In this document: positions 54,986 to 64,000 of the stretch, one piece after another
How positions within the stretch are numbered: the stretch's first letter is position 1
Layout of the letters: every line of letters starts with the position of its first letter
NCBI GenBank assembly: GCA_026225945.1
Contig: JAMJFZ010001133.1
Coordinates: 11,095,501-11,159,500, forward strand
Direction of reading: 5' to 3'
Source of the DNA: Cricetomys ansorgei
Taxonomy: Eukaryota > Chordata > Mammalia > Rodentia > Nesomyidae
DNA: 64,000 nt
Translations under genes and position numbers: made by a program
The notes under the pieces: generated by a model
Databases searched by the model: none
Seen by the model: the letters and a program-made list of their open reading frames with translations, nothing else
What the model was told of the DNA's origin: nothing

Positions 54986-56568
54986 GTATGATGTTGGCCA
55001 TTGAGGTTTCAACCCCTTCTTCATTTGTGGGTCCTCTTTGGGGCTGGTAATTGAGATAATAGGGGCTAAGGTAGAGAAGAGGGAAAGTAATTGGGTGAGG
55101 GCTTGCTTGCTTGGCTCCTACAGAACCCCAGGAGTCAGCGGCCTCTGTACTGCAGTGGTTTGGTCGGCATCTCTGGCTGACCCAGGAGATAATTATTCTC
55201 AAGAATTTCTGGCACAGACTGTTCTGGCTTCATTCCCCACCCTCCACCCCTCATCCCCAGCCTCTGCAGAATGTCTGACTGTGGCACTGCATGTGGGCAG
55301 TTTGTGTGGCATCCCGCCTTAGTGTTCATTTTGGGTGGGTGCCTGAGAACATCTGGAGAATTGGGTGGGGGGCACCAGAAGGAGAGGGGGCGGCAAAGAC
55401 AGCTTGGGCCTGGAGGCCAGTTACCTAAGCTCCTGGCCATGTGTGATTTTATTGATTTTTCTCAACAATCCTCCGAGGGGGAGGCAAGGGAGACACAGAG
55501 AAATCGTCTCCGGGGGTTGGCAAGAAAGATTCCTTGTGCTCTGTGGCCCTGGGGCTAACTCCATATCAGGTGGTGTGTCCGTGGGAACAGCAGTGTTCCC
55601 CTTTGGAGGTGGCTCAGAAGACTGGACAACATGCGCGAAACAGCCACAGCAGGGCTTCATCAGGGAAGTGTTCAGTGAATGGGGGTGGACTGCGGAATAC
55701 AGGGACACAGCCCACCTTTCGTTCACAAGAGACCAGGCCTCCGAGAGCTGAAAGCTAACTGCATAGCAAGGAAGCAGCAAAGCAGACCGGCAGCCCCGCT
55801 CTTTCCATAGTGTGGGGAATGTTCTAGTGAGAGGCTCTAGTGGCCCTTCGCAGGTGCTTCTCCTGTGAAACATCCTTCTGGGAGGCCCGGGGTGATCAGT
55901 TGAGCTGCTCTTTCAATACTGTTCTGCTTTCAGCAGAGCCCGAGACAAGCACAGGCTTGTTTGCCTCTGTCTTGAGTGTTGCCCAGGTCGCCGGGAGGGA
56001 GTTGCTAGGCAATGCCTGGGAAGCTTTCCACAGAACAGTGGGTTAGCAAGAGAAGAGGGCAGTTGGATGGGAAGAGCAGAGCTGAGGAGGCAAAGGCGGA
56101 GCTGGCTGGGTGTGGCCGGACACTTCTCACCTGGAGCGGCTCGGTCTCCAGAGGGGTGAGATGATCCAGAGGAAGAGTTACAAACAGAGGTAGTGCCTCG
56201 AGTTGTAAACAGCTCAGTTGCTTGTTCACAAATACACTTCCAAACGCTCAGATGAACCATCCCCCAAGATGGCCAAATTTAGGGACAGAAGAGACAGTAC
56301 CATAGCAGCAGGCTAAAGTCTTTACCTGATAAGATCATTCTTCCTGGAGAGAAAAACCATCCAAGGTTAGACTGATGAGTGCAGGAAGAAAAAAAAAAGA
56401 GCAACCAGGCTTATAAGGATTCTATTTCTCTGGTTCTTTTTTCTTGAGAACTTAAGCATATTCTCAAACATTTCCAATTGTTTATGGATAGCTCCCTTTA
56501 GTTACAAGCAGAGGTAGAGCTGGAGTCTTGTAGTGTGAGCAAAGTCACCTTTTAAAGTAAGTTGTTTT
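54986..56568. other. GC-richer unique block, no gene recognised
   Basis: The stretch from about 55030 to 56220 is richer in G and C than its surroundings and has many overlapping ORFs of 70-150 codons on both strands, typical of GC-rich DNA. CpG density is too low for a CpG island by eye. Confidence 0.35.
56001..56013. promoter_or_regulatory. X-box-like RFX motif
   Basis: GTTGCTAGGCAAT is a near-palindromic X-box, differing from GTTGCC...GGCAAC by one base in each half. RFX factors bind such sites in ciliary and MHC class II promoters. No transcript start was identified nearby. Confidence 0.35.
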
Positions 56569-56800
56569 TTGTGTGTGCCACTAGGATTGAACCTCCATCC
56601 TTACACATGCTGGGCAGCTGCTCTCCGCCTGAGATACAGCCTTATCTAGGTTCTCATCTTTTATTTTGAGGCAATATTTCACTATGTTGCCCAGGCAAGC
56701 TTTGAACATACTCTGTAGCCCAGGCAGGCCCTGAACTTGTGATTCCCCCTTCCTTTGCTACTCAAGTAACTGGGATTAGAGTTCCATGCCACCAAGAACC
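56569..56800 (-). mobile_element. B1-ID composite SINE (antisense)
   Basis: GTGCCACTAGGATTGAACCTCC, CATGCTGGGCAGCTGCTCTCC and GCCTGAGATACAGCC give the ID part. TTTGAGGCAATATTTCACTATG, GCCCAGGCAGGCCCTGAACTTG and GTAACTGGGATTAGAG give the B1 part. It is old and diverged. Confidence 0.75.
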
Positions 56801-56994
56801 AATATAAAATAATGCTCTTAAATATTTTTTAATGTTTCTAAATTAGTGCTTCTAACTCTATATTATGTGATTAACCAGACTGATTTTTTTGGCTTAATAT
56901 GTATGCATATTTTTTAGCCTTCCAGAATAAGAACAATTAAGTTATGATTTTTCTTATTTTTCTGTAAAAAAAAAAATTTAAGATTGTGGTGAAC

Positions 56995-57101
56995 AAGAGG
57001 TACATTGAGGACTGCTGTCAGCCATGGGTGCTGGGGACTGAACTCAGATCCTCTGGAAAAAACACAGCACATTCTTAACTGCTAAGCCATCTCTCCAATG
57101 C
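56995..57101 (-). mobile_element. B2 SINE fragment (antisense)
   Basis: CATGGGTGCTGGGGACTGAACTCAG, ATCCTCTGGAAAAAACACAGC and TTAACTGCTAAGCCATCTCTCC match the head of B2 in antisense. The tail half is missing. Confidence 0.85.
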
Positions 57102-57494
57102 CAGGAGGTAAATTTAGAACTAAAGTGAGTAATTGGCCTGCAAACGGGACAGTTGAAGAATAAAGCAATAATTTTGAACAGATTACTTTGTCTAAAGTGA
57201 GGAACACCAGGGACTCTGAAGTAGCAATTGACAGAGCTTTAGGCAAGTCTGGGTTGCTTGGGCAGCATTGAACGGCACTGTTAAGAGGAAGACTGACATT
57301 TGGAGTGACCACCATTCCCGGGCAGAGGTTCTTTGTGTCAGGTGATCACACCTTACTTAGTATGTCACACGATACATCCGTGCACGAGTCAGGAGGATGT
57401 GCTTCATTTTAATTGCTGACTGCCTGCTGTTTCAGAGACTGTATTAGAGGTAAGGCCATTAGGCCTTGGAGTTAGATGACTGGGCTCTGACCTA
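57102..57494. other. Unique sequence, nothing recognised
   Basis: No repeat or gene structure recognised. Confidence 0.35.
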
Positions 57495-57762
57495 GACCTC
57501 CTGGTTAAGCTGATATGATCTTTCAAACTGAGTCTTTAGACTTTTGAGAGTCAGGGTAGGAGCCTTAATGGCAACTGTGGGACAACTGGTCATTTGAGCC
57601 TGCCTTTGGGGTAGGTCTTCCCTCCTTAGTTACACCTCTCTGGAAACACCCTCACAGACACACTCAGAGTTATGTCTCCTAGGAGATTCCATCTGGTCAA
57701 GCTGACAATCAAGATTAACTATCATATTAACTATCATTAACTATCTTGGTTGTAACCTCTTT
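57495..57762 (-). repeat. Interspersed repeat family B (antisense)
   Basis: Read on the minus strand it starts GATAGTTAATCTTGATTGTCAGCTTGACC and has GGTGTTTCCAGAGAGG and AGGGAAGACCTACCCC, the same family as 50112. At its end ATTAACTATC recurs three times (57716-57745), a local duplication. Confidence 0.6.
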
Positions 57763-58533
57763 GAGTCTCACATTCATCAGTTTAAACAAACCAAAATGAA
57801 ACACACCTGTGTTGCCTACACAAAGGCTCGTAGGCTAATGGAGATGATAAATTCAGAAAGTGTTTGAAAATAAGAGGTCATTTTGCAAATTCACAGGTTA
57901 GTTCCAGATTTCTGAAAAGGAACCCAGAGGCTAAATGACCTTCATCATACTCTACAGACAAGATTCAAGAAGTTTGGATAACAAGGAAACTGGCCACTGG
58001 TTTTCTTAGGCCTATTCTCATGAAACTAGTGCTATTGGTTTGGTAGATTTATACTTCCATGTAAGCAAGAAAAGTGGATATCCATTAACCTTGTTTTCTA
58101 TTCTTGGTCAGAAAGAGAGGAAAATACACCTCTTACTAGTGCTTTGAGACTCCTAAACAGCATCACAAGAATTAGCATCAGAAAGCCAAGGAATGACATC
58201 CAGTTTGAGGTTTTGCTGTGGTTTTGGGAATGTTTAAAGAATGACTGTCTGTCCAAGCTTGTCTATTTAGCTCTTGACTATTTTGGTGGTCTCTAAAAGG
58301 CAATAATTTAAATATCATTGCTTTTGTACCATATAATTCTTTATAACACAAACTCTAAATATATTTCTCTTGCTTCATTGGAAGTTTGTTGCTACAAGTG
58401 TGGGTCACGTGATCTCCCTCGCATAGTATGTGTGTGTGGGGGGGTCCTATAGGGATATCCCAGGGTCCCAGAGACTGATTAATTCACATCTACAGATACT
58501 CACTTTGAGTTAGAGGTAGAAGCTGGATTTAAG
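57763..58533. other. Unique sequence, nothing recognised
   Basis: No repeat or gene structure recognised. A single E-box palindrome TCACGTGA lies at 58405-58412. Confidence 0.4.
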
Positions 58534-58576
<43 letters not shown>

Positions 58577-58630
58577 CTACACACGCATACACACGGACAC
58601 ACATGGACACACACACACACACACACACAC
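58534..58630. repeat. Compound CT/CA microsatellite
   Basis: About ten CT units are followed by CA units with GCATAC and GGACAC interruptions, ending in about eleven clean CA units. Confidence 0.95.
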
Positions 58631-59639
58631 GAACACTTGTTATAATTACATGATAGAAGCACAGTCTGTTGGGAATCAAATGTTGATTAATGTCAATTTT
58701 TAGGATAAACAGAGGAGGAGAAAGACAGGAAAAGCCAGTGAACTCCAAGGATAAAAATATTCCCTGAGTTGAGACTCAGCATCTATGGCTGCACAACCCA
58801 GTAATTACTTCTGAATTGTGATTACCTGTTCTTATATAATTAACCCTGAGGTTCATCTGGATGGCTAGAACTTCTGTCCTGGAATGTACCAATCTCTGCG
58901 GTTCACAGACCACTGAACCAAATTCAGAAATGCCCACACACTCCACACAGCCCATATAGAACAAGTGTCTTCTTTCTCTGGAATATAGGAGGGACAGTTG
59001 CTCATTAGAGACGAAATCTGCAAGGAAGGTAACAACAGCAGCATATTGTAGGTGCTTGTCTAGAGTGATGTGATTTGGAAAGGGGACTCGGAGGTGCTTG
59101 TAGCTTCATTTAATTAAAGCCTCTCATCCTAGAGTCCCTCTCTCTGCTCACTTGGGAAAGTCTAGAAAAGAAAATGTTAATCAGCACTTCAGCACCCTAA
59201 CACTGATTATACGGCCGTATCCCAGATAAAGAGGAAGTGTGAGACCCAGGGGAGAAGAAGAAAGATCTCCGTTCCGTGAACACAAAAGGAGCTGTAAAAT
59301 GCTTTAAACTCAAACTGAGCTGAAATGACACGAAAGTGGAGGGTGGGATGGGCGGAGATCCATGTGCATTCTTCCGTTGTGGAGACAAGAAGAGAGCCTA
59401 CTGCTCATCCTCTAGAGAAGCTATTGTTGATTGCTCATCAGTAGCCATGCTCCCATCCAACCACAGTGCCAGAGCTGTGTCTGTATTTGGAGAATCCACC
59501 CTCTTCTCCCAGCCGTCTGCCTCAGAAGACAGGCTTGGCTACTCATGCTCTTTTTAGGTATTGGTTTAGCATGACTATGTGGTACAGTTTGGACATGTGA
59601 AGGAAGGTTTTCTGTGGGATGAGGTTGTCTGGAAAGGCT
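58631..59639. other. Unique sequence, no gene recognised
   Basis: No repeat recognised. ORFs at 59197-59557 on both strands overlap without features. Confidence 0.4.
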
Positions 59640-59998
59640 TATTTTACATCTTATTTTCTCTGTGTGGTGTATTATGTGTGTGGCAAATGGGCACATGCAT
59701 GTGTGGGTACATGCTATGGAGACCAGAGGAGGATGTTGGATGTCTCCCTCCATCCTCCATTACCTTCTCCTTGTTCCTTCACTATGGGCTCTGCTGTTGA
59801 GTGTGAAGCTCAATGTTGTTTGTCTAGATGGTGGTCTGTGTGCCCCCGACACCTTCTGTCTGCCCCACAAAGTGCTGGGGTTACAAGCACTTATAAAGTC
59901 ATGATTGGCTTTTTCATGTGGATGTTGAGGATTCTAACTCAGGTTCCCATGCTTTACTGCAAGCATTCCTGCCCATTGAGCCACTTCCCCATCCCTGG
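59640..59998 (-). mobile_element. Composite tRNA-derived SINE
   Basis: GTGTGGGTACATGC, GGAGACCAGAGGAGGATGTTGG, TGTCTGCCCCACAAAGTGCTGGGGTTAC, TTCTAACTCAGGTTCCCATGC and CCCATTGAGCCACTTCCCC follow the antisense composite order seen at 18181. ORFs of 80-169 codons read across it and are not genes. Confidence 0.65.
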
Positions 59999-60439
59999 AA
60001 GGTCTGTTTTGTGTCTTATTTTCTTCCTTAAAGAAGAGAGCATGAGGAAGAAGCAGGATCCTTCAGCTTTGTTGGCAGTGGGTATCTTCCTATGGTGGTG
60101 GAGTTGGCCATCTTGCTTCATGAGATGAACTAACATGAGCATTGGGCAGACTGTGCGGATGTGTAGTGTGGACGGCAGAGCGGAGCGGAGGTCAATGAGC
60201 CCATTAGCTCTCCTTGGAACTCTTCTGTCTGGGAGCTTCTGACTATAAGAATAACGCCCTTGTTATTTATGGCATTTGAGTCAGAGTTCTGTTAATAATG
60301 GTAAGAACATCCCAGCTAATACTGCATTTTCTTAGGCAAGTTGCATCTCTTTTGTAAGAGGTCTACTTTTCTCACCATGTGGGGAGACCCTGATCCTTAG
60401 AAAATCATCTTCTGATTAGTAATAACAAGTATAAGGATA
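59999..60439. other. Unique sequence, nothing recognised
   Basis: No repeat or gene structure recognised. GGCAGAGCGGAGCGGAGG near 60174 is a short local repeat. Confidence 0.35.
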
Positions 60440-60625
60440 ACCTGATGACTTGTGCTTGCTTAGATTATGTACTCCATCAAATGCTTTTACACTGAACCTT
60501 TATAACAACCCAGGGAGTCAATCAAGAGGGATATTATTATTCCTGTTTTCCAGATTGATAGGAGGTAAAATAACTCATCTGACATGTCCAATGGTGTGTT
60601 GATACTAAAGCTAGGATAAAAGCTT
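60440..60625 (-). mobile_element. MIR SINE (antisense)
   Basis: TTTACACTGAACCTTTATAACAACCC, GGGATATTATTATTCCTGTTTTCCAG, AGGAGGTAAAATAACTCATC and ATACTAAAGCTAGGATAAAAGC match reverse-complement MIR. Confidence 0.82.
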
Positions 60626-60699
60626 AAGTTTAGCAAAGAGAAATACTTAGCAGTGAAGCACAGTAAAAAAAAAATGAATAAACTTGGACTTTATACATT

Positions 60700-60915
60700 G
60701 CCAGAAATAGGTTTAAATTCTCACTCACCCTCTTTTAACACTGGAGTCTTAGACAAGTTCTTTAAATCTCTCTGAACTTTAGCATCCTCTCCTAAAATAT
60801 GGCAATGAAAAAAATCATCCCACCAGAACATTTCAAGAATTATATGAATAAATGTATTTGAAGCATGGAATCCAGTGGTTAGCATACAGTAGTTTTCTCT
60901 CTGCTAAATATTGTT
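60700..60915 (+). mobile_element. MIR SINE (sense), near full length
   Basis: AAATAGGTTTAAATTCTCACTCACC, GAGTCTTAGACAAGTTCTTTAAATCTCTCTGAACTTTAGC, TAAAATATGGCAATG and AATCCAGTGGTTAGCATACAGTAG match sense MIR. It faces the antisense MIR 75 bases upstream. Confidence 0.85.
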
Positions 60916-61894
60916 CAACGTTAGGTAGGCACTGTGGTAACTCTGTCCTTAAAAGCATTGTTATTTTTTAGATTTGCAGGCATAGTAATAGGCTGTTTAA
61001 AGATGAAATGGGCAACTGTGAGTGTCATTCAAAGCAAAAGACTCAATAGAAGCCATTATATCTAGAAACCATTCAAAACATAAGAGAGCAAAAAACAAAA
61101 AAAGAGGGTGAGCATTGAAAGTGCTTCTGGCTGGTGGGTGAAGGCAAGTAATGGAAAACAGGATCCTGCTTCATAGAGAGAAGGCTGGCTAATTTATGTG
61201 GGAATAAAAGTAAGGACATCAAAACAGGCCAGGAAGAAGCTGGCAATGTACAAGTATGGAAGAAACAGAGCTGGGGGCCGCGGTGGCATGCGAGCTAAAC
61301 GTTCGTCAGTTGCATTTTGTTCTTACTAAGAAAAAGGCAACCCTAGCCTTGGAATCCACAAACAAGCACCTAGCATGTGGGGGCTGAGAGGTGATTCTTC
61401 TGTTCTAGCCAGTTTCCAGGAGGCCTCTTAGAGCACTTTCTATTTTTTTTAACCCTACCTCTTAAGTGACGATGAGTAACCGAGAAGGGGTTTGAGGAAA
61501 ATACAGAGATGAGAAACAAAAATGATTAGGGTATGCCTATCCTGAGCGGGACTGGCGGAACGGGCAGCTTCTCCTGTAGCTGTAAGAACAAGCAATCAGC
61601 CTATATCATAAAAGATGCACAGAGGTATTTTTAGGAACTGCTGTTCATTGTGTGTGTCTCCCTCTCTGACGCACCATGTGTCAGGCGCTGAGGTAACCAC
61701 CTGCCAATGATACTAATGACATGCTTTAGATGCCTTCTGGATGCTTAGGTGGAGCACACTGCAGAAAGATTTTTTCTGACACTGAGCATTAGAGACTCAG
61801 GAATATAGAATTTTCTTTAAGTAGCTAATGCAAATATGTTGTTTGCATTGTGTAACTTTTAATGTAACTATGAGAGAAATGACTGACAAAGGGA
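60916..61894. other. Unique sequence, nothing recognised
   Basis: No gene or confident repeat. TGTGTCAGGCGCTGAGG near 61678 hints at an old L2 end. Confidence 0.35.
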
Positions 61895-62255
61895 AAGAAG
61901 GGATGATTTTGGCTCACAGTTTCAGAGGATTTCAATCTATCATGATAGTGGGGATGGTATGACAGAGTATCTCTGTCTATGATGGTGAAAGTGTGAGGTA
62001 GGGTTCATGGTGGTAGGAGTGCGTGGTGGGGACTCCCTATATCATAGTGGACTAGGGAGCTGACCATGGCTAGAGCTAGGAGGCTGGCTGTAACATTCAA
62101 AGTCCTGCCTCTGTGACCTACTGTCATTTAGGCTTTTCCTTCGAAGGGTTCCACAGCCTCCCAAAACAGGGCCACTAATTGGGAAGCAAGCATATAAAAC
62201 ATGAGACCTTAGGGAAATTTTCAGGTTCCAGATTTCAGATGATCTCAGCCATGCC
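61895..62255 (+). repeat. Interspersed repeat family A, copy 3
   Basis: GATTTTGGCTCACAGTTTCAGAGG, ATTTCAATCTATCATG, AGGGTTCCACAGCCTCCC and GGGAAGCAAGCATATAAAACATGAG match the order of copies at 43205 and 48592. Confidence 0.62.
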
Positions 62256-62345
62256 ATTCTACCGCTCGCAGCAACCTCATTCAGTCCGACAGCAAAAGCT
62301 CTTATAGTCTTAGCAGTTGCTGCATTGTCGAAAAGTGCAAAGCCC

Positions 62346-62567
62346 AGGGTCTGGAGAGACAGCTCAGTGTGTATAGAGCATTTGTTTCTTCTTCAGAGAA
62401 CCTGGGTATAATTCCCAGGATACACATGGTGGCTTATAATCATCCATCATTCTAGTTCCAAGAGATTGATCTGATTCCTTCTTCTGGCCTCCATGGGTAT
62501 CAGAAGCTCACATGGTGGACATACATACACTTCATAGCACACAAGATAAAGTAAATATAACAACTCC
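62346..62567 (+). mobile_element. B2 SINE (sense)
   Basis: GGTCTGGAGAGACAGCTCAGTG, GTATAATTCCCAGGATACACATGGTGGC, GATTGATCTGATTCCTTCTTCTGGCC and an A-rich end match B2. Confidence 0.9.
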
Positions 62568-63364
62568 AAAGTTTAAAGTCTCAGGGTAATACTTTATCTG
62601 GGAGTCCTTGTAAAAAGAAATATATACTTTCTATGCACAATGGCACAAACTAAACGTTCCCATTCCAAATGTGGGAATAGCAAGGAGAAACTGGATTAAA
62701 GAAAATCTGAAACCTAAGACAGAGGTTAGCTCTGTGCCTGGGATCTGGGCACATGGTATCATGGTGTGAGTGCCAACAGGCTTGGGCTGCTCTGTCCCTA
62801 CGGTTTGCTGCCTGTAGCCCCACATAGCTTTTCTTTTGGATTAGCTTTACTCATTGCCTGTAGCTTTTCTTGTTACGTACCCAGTGTTCTTGGCACTTCA
62901 AACATCCTAGCAAGCTATTATATCTTAGGCTTCTTATGTCACATGTATCCTTCATAGGGCTTCACTTCAAGGAATCTGAGTCTGCTATAATTCTTGGCCT
63001 CCATGTCTTGATGCACACATCTCCAATCTTGTAACTCCTGAGTTCTATATGCCTGCAACATCAGCACCACATAAATGACACAAAATTCTGTGGCTACCAG
63101 GAGAATCAGTCAGATTGGATCATGGTTGAACTGACCTCTGAATGCTTTGGCAGTTGAACTCAGAAAAACGCTTCTGTTGGTGGCCACTTTTGCGTAGAGC
63201 ACTGTTATGGATCTTTTGTAAAATAAAAATCTTTCAAAAGTGTTTTCAGTTTTATGCTCTGTATCTTTGGATAGAGCGGGAAGGGGTCCGCCAACACATT
63301 TCCTATTATTCAAATGCAAAGTGTGTTGCTTTACCTTAAGAATGCTTAGAACTGCTCTGCCTTT
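62568..63364. other. Unique sequence, nothing recognised
   Basis: No repeat or gene structure recognised. Confidence 0.4.
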
Positions 63365-63604
63365 ATTTTTTTTAAATTTTTTCTAATGCTTATTTATTTA
63401 TTTATGTATTTGTTTGTTTGTTTATTTATTTATATTGTATGTGAATTGATGTTTTGCCTGCATGTATGTCTGTGTGAGGGTGCCAGATCCCCTAGAACTG
63501 GAGTTACAGATAGTTGTAACTGTCTCACGGGTGCTGGGAATTGAACCCGGGTTCTCTGGAAGAGCAGCCACTTCTCTTAACCTCTGAGCCATCTCTCTAA
63601 CCCC
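63365..63604 (-). mobile_element. B2 SINE (antisense) with TTTA tail repeat
   Basis: A TTTATTTA/TTTG microsatellite at about 63391-63433 is the expanded tail. TGATGTTTTGCCTGCATG, CCCTAGAACTGGAGTTACAGATAG, GCTGGGAATTGAACCCGGG and GAGCCATCTCTCTAACCCC follow. The copy is close to consensus. Confidence 0.93.
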
Positions 63605-64000
63605 TTGTCTTTACTTTAAATATGTATAGATTCTTTTTCTGGTCAAACTACACCCTTTTCCTACATCTTTCTACTTTGCCTTTTGCTTTTTTGTGTTTCA
63701 ATATAAAGCTGGCTAAAAGTAGCCAGCAATAACCATGCTACTACCTGACTGTTATACTGTTTTGAAATTTCCTTCATCAAAGAAATTAGATCATTGCTTC
63801 TCAATTACACCTTACTCAAAATTTTCAGGAAGTGAGTAAAACAGACAGATTGTATCAGTGATACACAAATGACCTCTAGTTCATTTTCCAGTGAAGTCCT
63901 TATTCCCAGCTGAAGCCTCAGAAGCAGTTTTTACTCTCCGTTCTTTTATTGGCACCCAGGCCCCTCAAGTTATCATTTGCACCAAACATTAAACAATGCT
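63605..64000. other. Unique sequence to window end
   Basis: No repeat or gene structure recognised. Confidence 0.35.

Noticed and set aside
55421..55873. 150-codon minus-strand ORF in GC-richer DNA
   Set aside because: Plus-strand ORFs of similar size overlap it. This is expected where stop codons are sparse in GC-rich sequence.
59619..60128. 169-codon plus-strand ORF
   Set aside because: It crosses the antisense composite SINE at 59640-59998.

Overview
This window looks like non-coding DNA, intergenic or deep intronic, from a muroid rodent. The rodent call rests on many recognisable SINEs: B1 copies at about 5052, 9662, 11755 and 26581; B2/B3 copies at about 9155, 28135, 38443, 38716, 45866, 62346 and 63365; B4 or B1-ID composites; ID elements; and two copies of the rodent hAT transposon URR1 at 5987 and 16817. 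One B1 carries the diagnostic stretch ACTCACAGAGATCC, which I associate more with cricetids (hamsters, voles, deer mice) than with Mus. That species lean is weak. I saw no young full-length L1, no intact endogenous retrovirus, no CpG island and no rRNA or tRNA gene.

No open reading frame in the window makes a convincing protein gene. The longest ORFs read through microsatellites, SINEs or pyrimidine-rich antisense DNA. The best gene-like signals are two exon-shaped segments on the plus strand. One is an 85-base internal exon candidate at 5274-5358 with strong splice sites. The other is a terminal exon candidate at 20098-20372 with a splice acceptor, 31 open codons, a stop, a short 3' UTR and an AATAAA signal. 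Their phases would be compatible, but I do not recognise either peptide. A third, weaker exon shape lies at 39718-39775.

Layout: 1-9 kb holds SINEs, an LTR-like element, URR1 and L2 pieces. 9-21 kb has B1/B2 copies, a homeodomain-site cluster near 10.3 kb, paired MIRs, a second URR1 and the terminal exon candidate. 21-30.5 kb holds L2/MIR relics, dense B2/B3 copies, a putative conserved element with a perfect 36-base tandem duplication, and a long antisense L2 split by a TA expansion. About 30.5-37.6 kb is almost free of recognisable transposons and may hold regulatory DNA. 38-50 kb is rich in B3, simple repeats and MaLR-type LTR relics, one of them split by two SINEs. 50-64 kb has older repeats, an E-box cluster, an X-box-like motif, paired MIRs and two B2 copies.

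No novel multi-gene system is visible. The most useful leads are the two exon candidates, the duplicated element at 28.66 kb and the motif clusters. Repeat names are from memory of family consensus sequences, not from a database search, and repeat boundaries are approximate to tens of bases.
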